Part shown: piece by piece, positions 56,775 to 64,000 of the stretch
Position numbering within the stretch: the stretch's first letter is position 1
Layout: each line of letters opens with the position of its first letter
DNA from: Incurvaria masculella
Lineage: Eukaryota; Arthropoda; Insecta; Lepidoptera; Incurvariidae
Direction: 5' to 3'
DNA: 64,000 bases
Assembly: GCA_946894095.1 (NCBI GenBank)
Contig: OX335647.2
Span: 15,146,001 to 15,210,000 of the forward strand
Notes under the pieces: generated by a model
The model's database searches: none
What the model was told of the DNA's origin: nothing
The model's input: the letters and a program-made list of their open reading frames with translations, nothing else
Program-made: the position numbers and the translations under genes

Positions 56775-57109
56775 TATTAACTTCATATATTCATCTGTGT
56801 TTTTCTCTTATCATCAACAATAAATACTTGCTATTTATGGTACAAGCAATTAAAATAATGTATTCGCACAAACGCGTACCAATAACCCGTATGTTGTAAG
56901 CAGTGGCAAACGAATTTGTAAATTTAGACTAAGTGGACGTTAAAAAAAATAGCGAACTTTCTTGCCAGTTCTTTTTTGCTGTGAATGCTGAGCTAGCTAA
57001 TGATTAATTATGACAAATCCGCGTGCAGTGTAGTGCAATGGATGATGAACTAAAAATAACTACAGGCTGTAGGAACCAGTTTTATCTAATTAAATGTTTT
57101 CTTATTATT

Positions 57110-57440
57110 TCAAAATATAGTGTGAAAGCTTACTTTTCCCAAATCTTTCAGCAGTCTACAGCTTTGGTAAATAATAATTTTTGAGGTCGGTTGGTTCCTA
57201 TTTTGGAAATGAAGACAGTGAATGGGTGCCTTTGCGCGTTGAGCGATGGTAGAAAAGGGACGGAGGGACAGCGTTATACATTCCTCATGGTAAAGGCGAT
57301 AGAATACAGAGAGAGACCCTACATCCCTTCGGAGTTGGAGCGTCTCTACATTCCCACCTTGGGGTCGTGACGAACGGCCCGACGCTGCATCGAGTCCAAG
57401 GAGCCATACAGGTAGTGAGCGGAGTCGTCCCAAAAATGCG
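57110..57440 (-). pseudogene. Decayed Jockey/CR1-type LINE C-terminal fragment
   Basis: The minus strand reads LDAASG in one frame (LDSMQRRAVR in another), then LRRDVGSLSVFYRLYHEEC, the very conserved 'LxxRRDVGSLCVFYRIYHGEC' block found downstream of the reverse transcriptase in Jockey-group LINEs. Frameshifts lie on both sides. It is the same kind of tail as at 9235-9640 but in the opposite orientation. Confidence 0.75.
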
Positions 57441-58127
57441 TAACCAAAAAAACTTAACTTAATATTATTTCATTCAATTGACACAATGTTGTTCTTGTGT
57501 GATTATGAGAAAACGAATATCTTAACAGTAAAGGGTAACATTTTTTATCAGAATACGCTGGTTAAGTTACGCCAGTGACTGCTATTACACCGTGTAAAGA
57601 CGCTATGGGGAAATGTTTTTTTTTTCTGGCAAATCAACTAGACGGGTATCCTGTTACCGTTGAACTTCATGCCACGGTTAAATCTGAAATTAAAATAAAT
57701 AATTAAGTAACGTAACTGAATTATGCACACTTCATTATCGACGGCGTAATAACTGCACCTACTGAACTGAACCTCCAGTCGAAGTGAACTGAAAGTTTGG
57801 TCGCTCTGTCGCAACTAGCCTCGTTACTCGACTACACGCGTTTCGTAAGGTCAGGCATTCCAGCATCTCAGAGCGAGCTCTCTAAAAAAACTTTTTTTCT
57901 TTTTTCTGTTGCAAACCTGTCTAAATCATTACAAAACAAAGATCTACGTATGCAGAGCCCGTGCCGTTAGAACCGTAAAAGGATTGGTGTGCACTACCTT
58001 GCTTGGTTACCGTTTCTGTATTGTTTAGAACACCGTAACATATCAACAACCTTGAATAAATTGTGTTTAATATTTAGAACTACTAACGGTTTACCTGTTG
58101 ACTGATTTAAAACCACACAATTTTCTT

Positions 58128-58300
58128 TTTTATGGACATAGATGGCTTTACCACACCGATCCTCATGATATAAGCCCAACGCCTAAAATTACTTTAGGAA
58201 TGTTGTGCGGGGGTCAAGCTATGGCAAAATTAAATGACCAACATTTAATTGGATGGAAAACACCGGACAATATTGCATTGCTGCTTCGACCATCTTTTCA
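58128..58300 (-). mobile_element. SINE-like family, diverged 3' part
   Basis: 'atggacatagatggctttac', 'atgatataagcccaacgcct', 'aattggatggaaaacaccgg' and 'tgctgcttcgaccat', reversed and diverged. Confidence 0.7.
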
Positions 58301-58414
58301 GTATAGTCTTGGAATAGATAAGATGAACAAAGTGAAGTCCAAAATTTTTATTTTTACTAGCCGGGTGAATAGCAGGTGAACAGGTAAGAATGATCTGACG
58401 TTAAGTTGCCGTCG

Positions 58415-58545
58415 TCGTCTGGGTCTTCTGCACGATTTGTGTGCAGGTACGGGCCTGGAGGTATCCCGGACTGCTTCTCGGCATGCTCTGCAGTGCCGGT
58501 CCTTGGTCAGCCGCTATAAGCTAGCGGCGGGCTGGGCATCATTTC
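58415..58545 (-). mobile_element. Second fragment of the 3.7-kb Jockey-type LINE
   Basis: This matches 3683-3821 almost base for base, including the 'ctgcacgatttgtgtgcagg' and 'gctagcggcgggctgggcat' segments, with an 8-base deletion. Only the 3' coding end is present. Confidence 0.85.
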
Positions 58546-58856
58546 AACGTCAACTGTCAAACGACGTGTTAGTCGGCCGAGTAAACTGAAATTAACCATT
58601 TGGCATGGTACGAAATGCAACTAAATGTCAGATTTAATCACTCGTTTCCCTGTGCACCTTGGTTTCAATTAATGATTTATTTTAAGAAGAAAAAGATAGC
58701 TTGGAAAAATGTATTTCACAATTTAATGAGCCGTGGCACTGTGTGGTTTAATTGATTCGAAAAGTTGATGCTCTCTTGATGATCTCTATCCAAAGTGACT
58801 TCTCACTCATACACTGTGCTTGTCTTGTAAGCGGAGTGCTCATGCTAGGTCTGTTG

Positions 58857-58968
58857 TTCATCTAATGCGATGGTACCAAACCGGGCGCGCTCAACCCTAC
58901 CTAGCAGGAGAAGTATTTTACATGGATTTCGAATCATGAAACAGTTCTTATTCGTGACAAAAAAACAT
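58857..58968 (-). mobile_element. SINE-like family, internal fragment
   Basis: 'catctaatgcgatggtacca', 'gggcgcgctcaaccctacct' and 'tacatggatttcgaatcatg', reversed. Confidence 0.75.
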
Positions 58969-59014
58969 TTTAATTTTTTCACGTCATTTATTTAAACTTT
59001 TTTGCTAGTCAAAC

Positions 59015-59168
59015 TACACTAAGGCTGAGACTAACGAAAAGTAGTACTTTGTGACGTCACTTTGACACATTTTGTATTGACGAAATCTCAAAGTAATGCA
59101 ATGTGACGTCACAAAGTACTACTTTTCGTAAGTCTTAGTTTATGTTACGACTATTTATTTCAGCCTAA
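59015..59168. mobile_element. Palindromic MITE carrying two TGACGTCA sites, copy 2
   Basis: Same ends (TACACTAAGGCTGAGA, CAGCCTAAG) and the same arms as the 13361 copy, with TGACGTCA at 59052-59059 and 59104-59111. The centre (about 59060-59103) is inverted relative to copy 1, and part of the left arm is deleted. Confidence 0.9.
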
Positions 59169-59421
59169 GTTTTGTCAAAAACTCATAGATCCAAGGACTC
59201 TATCAACCAATAAAGAAGAATCCGCAACGAAACTTTACTGGTTTTAGGTCCACAGTAATGAAATAAATACTTAGATCTAAATGCTACTGCCAAAAAACTA
59301 TTTGTAAAACAGTTGTAACAAACAATTATTTGTAGAACCGAGGTATAAATTAAGTCCTATACCAAGCAGGTGACTATAACCGCACGTACTCTAATTGCTG
59401 ATAATTCATAAATATTTATAA

Positions 59422-60300
59422 CTAGCAGCCCGTCCCGGTTTTGCACGGGCATAATATAATTTAAAAAAACATTATTTTGACACATTTATACACAAATAAA
59501 CCCTTTTTACATAGAGTTCTTACATTGAAATATTAGAAATAAAAAAAAATATTATATAGAAATTATTATTATAAAGATATAATTATTAGATGATTATTAG
59601 ATATTAGAGAGCTCCGATAATAAACGCGCCCGATCGCTGCTAAATTCAAAGTCCCTATAGGGAGAACCGCGGCCTCCGACGCACTATTTATAGGCATGCT
59701 AACGCCGCCTCGGCCGGCCGGTACCGCCGCAAACGCTACGTCCCGCAATTTTTAAATCGGTAATATCTTCGAAAATATTTATTTAAATCATATGCTGTAC
59801 GGGCCATATAGATCTATATTTCATCAAGAATGTATTTAAGGTATTTAATTGGATAAGGATTAATGCTGTATTGGTTAAAATCGCTTCGAAAATTAGCCAT
59901 TGCTTGTCGTAAAAAGTAAATGACAAAAAAAAAATATTGTGGGATATCCATAAGAGATAGACATATATCATCGCGGAGTTTTCTGTAGACCTTTTCAATG
60001 TGTACAATACTTAGTACATTATTTTGATAAATCTCGTAGGGTTCAGCCTGCGTTTGCAATGTAATTTTTTACGACATCACATTGGAAACCTCAAAAATAA
60101 CAGTATTTCTTCACTATTTAATGAATGTTTTTATACATAGATAGAGTGATTGAAGAGGAAGGCTTATGCCTTCCTCTTTAATCACTCTATCTATTAAAAT
60201 CGCATCAAAATCCGTTGCGTAGTTTTAAAAATTTAAGCATACATAGGGATATAGGGATATAGGGACAGAGAAAGCGACTTTGTTTTATACTATGTAGTGA
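59422..60300 (-). mobile_element. Non-autonomous Helitron, second copy of the helicase-remnant family
   Basis: It has the same two ends as the 32088-33323 element: TCACTACATAGTATAAAACA on the minus strand at 60300 and CTAG at 59425-59422. About 330 bp (59761-60110) match 32552-32860 almost base for base. The helicase piece is absent and is replaced by AT-rich and then GC-rich sequence (59422-59755). A new perfect-looking hairpin lies at 60138-60193. Confidence 0.8.
60138..60193. repeat. 26-bp-stem hairpin with a 4-base loop
   Basis: The left arm starts TAGATAGAGTGATTGAAGAG, the loop is TTAT, and the right arm is its reverse complement with one mismatch (a possible G-U pair). The equivalent site in the other Helitron copy, near 33190-33225, has only the right arm. 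Confidence 0.95.
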
Positions 60301-61692
60301 TAAGGTGGACAAGATATTTTATGCTATGCAAAACATGATACTATTCGAGATACAATAAACGTTAAAAATGCAGTCTTATAAATTTTACCAGACATCGGCT
60401 AGTACATTACATTTAAAATATTTGTTAATATTGTAGACTCTCCAAGAAATCTAAATTTAGAAGTTAAGCCTACAGCAATAAGAAGATGTCACGAACTTTT
60501 TAAGATTCACATACAAATATCTAACATCACATATTTTTGAGTTCGCTGTTTACTCTATTTTTTTCTGCTCAATAAATGTTTATCTAAACCTTACCTAAAA
60601 ACCAACTAGTTTACGACGCTATAACGGAACTAAGTATTTAGTCTATTTTCTCAATCTTATTTGTGATCTTGTTGCTTCAGGTTTTGCTGGCACCGGCCCG
60701 TTACTCGTCGTTTTTACAAATCTCTGTTAGATATAAAAATACTAAACTGGCCTGGCCCGTTGATGTTGTTCATGGTGATTATGACAAGCATTTCTTGCAG
60801 CACGAGCAAACAATTTCTTTCGCAATTTGTCAAGCATCTTTGGGGATTAATGAATTTTTATTCAAGTTTGTTTAATCTCAAATGGCAAATTAATCGGAAG
60901 CAGAAACATAGAAATAGGATGAATTAATAAAATTTGTTAATTCAAAATAACCAGATACACCCATGCACTATACTCATGAAGTAGGTAGCTGTTTGTACGG
61001 CTACAGAATGTTAAATAATATGTCAAAGTGCTAATTAGTATTTGTTAAAAGATTCCGACGAATTGGGAACTTCCTCCTTTTTTTGAAGTCTGTTAAAAAT
61101 GGATCAAGACTCGACATCAAGTAACTTAACACTATAATATGACCTTGACCTATTAATTTACCCTGTTACTGACTAAAGCAAGTCGCTTCATAACCAATAT
61201 GTTATGGATCGAAGTTATGAGCCTAATGTTGCCAGCTCATTGGATAACGCACTTTCAATTTTTTCTCTTGTTATTGCTTAACATTCTAGTTTCAGTTTAA
61301 TTTTATCGTGTTGCGCATGGCACGATTCACAAAAATAAATGCTTCAATTTAATTAACATCTATCGGTAAACATCGTGATGTTTAAAAGCAGTTACTACAA
61401 AATTTTACTCAGTACTGATAGTCAAGGATTTATTAAATAATTAAGGATTTATTATACATTCTCATTAGGTGTGTGCAGTTATAAAACTTGTTTTCAGATT
61501 ACTTTACTAACATAGAAGACAAATTATAATCGTATTCAAATAAGTGGGGCATACCAGTTTTTGGAACTGGCTACATTAATAAAAGAAACCAATGATTAAA
61601 TTCCAAATAGAACTATCTGAGAACAATGTTATTTTTTAATTTTCCAAATTTTCATCGTGACGTCATTTTGAAAATTTTGTGTCGGTATTTCA
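60301..61692. other. Unassigned AT-rich sequence before the mariner relic
   Basis: No recognisable frames; I looked for mariner terminal repeats here and did not find them. Confidence 0.4.
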
Positions 61693-62163
61693 ATGGATTT
61701 AACGAGAAAACATTTTGCGCTCTATAATTTCTTACAATTTTCGCTGTGGCTTAAGCCAATTAGATATTTTCCAGAAACATTAATTTGCATTTGGTGATGA
61801 AGCTTCAACGCGTATGCGAGGTACAGTGAGTTTAGACTTATGGTATCATCTCCATGACGATGTCCGTGAAGATCGACGAGCGACTACGGTTACCGAATCT
61901 TATATTGATTCTATACGACCACTAATTAAGACTGACGAAAATGTACTTGTCAGAAAAGTCGTACTATATGAGACATTGGAATGAGTCAAGTGCAAATATG
62001 TTACATTTTGCACCTGAAGGTACGGAAGGAAATTGAAACGCATGATTTGACGGGTGGACCAGAAAGGTCTGCGTGTAGAGTGGTGTCATCAAATTTCAAC
62101 AAAGTTTAATGAAGGGCAATGCGGTAAATGCGTTCCACAAAGCCATTGAAGAAGTCCTTAAGT
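61693..62163 (+). pseudogene. Internally deleted mariner transposase
   Basis: Starts ATGGATTTAAC (MDLTRKHF), then in a shifted frame SYNFRCGLSQ, AFGDEAST and DDVREDRRATTVTESYIDSI, which match the two helix-turn-helix DNA-binding regions of mariner transposases ('MDLTREHFR..', 'FGDEAPSR..', 'DDxREGRPSTA'). The LGMSQVQ block and, in another frame, DQKGLRVEWCHQISTKFNEG ('EDQKxxRVDWCxxMLxKFdeG') follow. The whole catalytic DD(34)D region is absent, and the last bit (NAVNAFHKAIEEVLK) resembles the extreme C-terminus. Several stops and shifts. It is a dead, internally deleted copy; terminal inverted repeats were not located. Confidence 0.75.
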
Positions 62164-63858
62164 AAGTGTAGTACAACTGCTTTTTACAATGGTAAAAAAT
62201 AATGCATTGACTGTTTCACGAAATGCAACACGTTAGTATAAATTTGCCATGTTAAGTAATTTGATATTATATTAAGTAGACTTGCGGTAGCCTGGTGTAT
62301 CAGGTCCAGTACCATATAATAAAATTCGGTATTTATTTGCTACAAAAACACCATACGTCAACCACCAAAAGTCTGTGAACGCCACGTATAAAAGACATCA
62401 ACGCTCTGCGTAGGATGTTTCATAGTTGCCGTCGCATCCCAATGCATCAGTTAATTCGTGTAAATAAGAGGGGTCGTTTACTGTCCTGTTAACAACCTGA
62501 ATAATCTGTTGTTACTCTGTGTGCATGTTCTAAAATCATAAAGCATGCGAGCACACAAGATAAGTTATATAGAAATTACCCTTCTCTTTGAGATTGTTGT
62601 CTACCATACTTTAAGTGACATAAGACCGTAGAACGACCGTATTCGAAAAACGTTCGTTTTGTATTATTAGTGAACTTAATAAGCACTTTTATGCAAACAT
62701 TTTTATCAGAAAAACTTGATATTGAACTAATGAAAGTATGGCAATTCTTTGAAATTAAAGCTTTAATTTTTTTTTTTAAAAACTCCTACAACATAAGCGG
62801 TGATTATATATATTTTTTAAGTAATTGAATTCAGTAATCGATTATCTAGTGTTTCGCTTGAAAACATTTTGACTACATACTAATTACTATTATTTAAAAT
62901 ATGAGCGATTCTGAGCGAATCAAGGACGAACTCGGAATGGCTCATATTTTCATTCGTTGTAATTAATATAAAGCCAAAACAAAAATCGTTGTCAAGCCAG
63001 ACACTAAAATATTGATTGGTGAATATAAAAAAAAATTATATAATCTCACTTATATTGTGGGAGTTATCCCGCTTTGACAATTTTCAAACCAATTTATAGC
63101 TTACATTTTAATGGCCAGGAACAACTTTTATTAATTTAAATAATATAGTAGTTCCGTATCAAGTTTTTCCGATAATCATCTTTGCAAATAAGTGCACATT
63201 CTGAAAACTTAAAATACAAAATCATAGCTTATCAGATACGGTCATTATAGGGTCATATGTCCCCTTAATTTATAAGATAACATTGAAATGTTATCCAAAT
63301 TAGACAATTATTCGTTTGTTTTCCTCCATTATGTGATCTTCCTATGTTTCAATTATCACGGGCGAAGAAGAACCGACCAGAAACTTCGCCGGGACCTATT
63401 TATTTGTAGTTTTTATTTAGTATTTAACATTTAGTTAGTAGTATTTTTTTAAATGTATTTAAGTGGATGTAAGATAGATGTAAGAAAGTTGTGCGTATCC
63501 GTTCTGGATTTGAGCGCATAGTTTCTCTAATCAAATCCATTCGACAAATATTTTATTTTTAATCACAACATTACAAGAACGTGAAGTTCAATTGTCTAGG
63601 TAAAGAATTATATAGAACATGCGAAAGTTGTAATGTCCTTCGGCTGCCGTTTTAAACTGTTTTCATAATATTTTTTTTTGAAATAGTATGAGTTTTTTTT
63701 TGTAAGTTGCTGATAGGTGAAATTAAATTAAATGTTCCCACTGCCTTTCTTGCCGTGAACGTTACAAGAGTTTGCTTTGTGTCATATATCTGGAATATAT
63801 AGCAACCAATAATATTGGTGCCTTATCGAGATCTACATCACTCACATATATTATAGTA
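62164..63858. other. Unassigned AT-rich sequence
   Basis: No frame of 60 residues or more. The first part may still contain the 3' UTR or end of the mariner element. Confidence 0.4.
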
Positions 63859-64000
63859 CTAGCTGCGGTACCCGGCTCCGCTCGGGTTAGTGTCGGCTAA
63901 ATTATCTCATGGATAAAAAGTAGCCCACATGACTGGTCCAAAATAGGGTCAAACTGATCCAGGACAATGTATCCATGTACCAAAATTAATCAAGATCGTT
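63859..64000 (-). mobile_element. Helitron 3' end, cut by the window edge
   Basis: Starts CTAGCTGCGGTACCCGGCTC and continues with the reverse complement of the last 140 bp of the Helitron copies that end at 27387 and 34181. Its other end lies beyond the window. Confidence 0.8.

Noticed and set aside
1..64000. CRISPR arrays, bacterial operons, riboswitches, phage or integrated virus
   Set aside because: No regularly spaced direct repeats, no prokaryotic gene layout and no viral structural or replication motifs were seen. The window is eukaryotic.

Overview
This is an AT-rich, gene-poor stretch of animal nuclear DNA. It is almost certainly from a moth or butterfly (Lepidoptera). The evidence is the repeat content: Helitron copies ending in the GAGCGGAGCCGGGTACCGCAGCTAG hairpin/CTAG terminus, split here across the text only for length; Helitrons starting TCACTACATAGTATAAAAC; a Lep1-like short Helitron; and a dispersed repeat ending in the palindrome GTGCGAGTCCGACTCGCAC. 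I recognise these family signatures from memory of lepidopteran genomes; no database search was run. There are no operons, bacterial genes, CRISPR arrays or viral genomes.

Only one locus carries long, intact coding sequence: a non-LTR retrotransposon (LINE, Jockey/CR1 group) on the minus strand at about 27.99-32.02 kb. It has ORF1 (300 aa) and an overlapping ORF2 (983 aa, endonuclease plus reverse transcriptase with YADD). It lies inside a pile of Helitrons (26.4-34.2 kb), one of which carries the last part of a RepHel helicase. Elsewhere, coding sequence is decayed: Jockey-like LINE tails (3.6-4.5, 9.2-9.6, 57.1-57.4, 58.4 kb), RTE-like LINE tails (35.3, 48.2-48.8 kb), a pol C-terminal fragment of another retroelement (13.8-14.2 kb) and an internally deleted mariner transposase (61.7-62.2 kb).

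The rest is mainly non-autonomous elements. At least 16 pieces belong to one tRNA-derived SINE-like family spread from 1.4 to 59 kb. Six copies of the GTGCGAGTCCGACTCGCAC repeat are present, one with a roughly 170-bp GTCC array. At least ten foldback/MITE families occur. They include TTAA-flanked piggyBac-like elements, a hAT-like element with an 8-bp target duplication, a CRE-carrying palindrome, and a foldback with a tRNA-like core. Several families appear as inverted pairs a few kb to tens of kb apart.

No host gene could be identified. A few GC-rich islands (for example 21.6-21.96 kb and 25.95-26.10 kb) sit next to good splice-donor matches and could be promoters or first exons of a long-intron gene, but this is weak. 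The window is best read as intron or intergenic sequence, heavily filled by nested transposable elements. I found no convincing new biochemical system. The most distinctive structures are the paired TTAA foldbacks, the nested Helitron/LINE composite, a GC block shared by two Helitron families, and a newly formed 26-bp-stem hairpin inside one Helitron copy.
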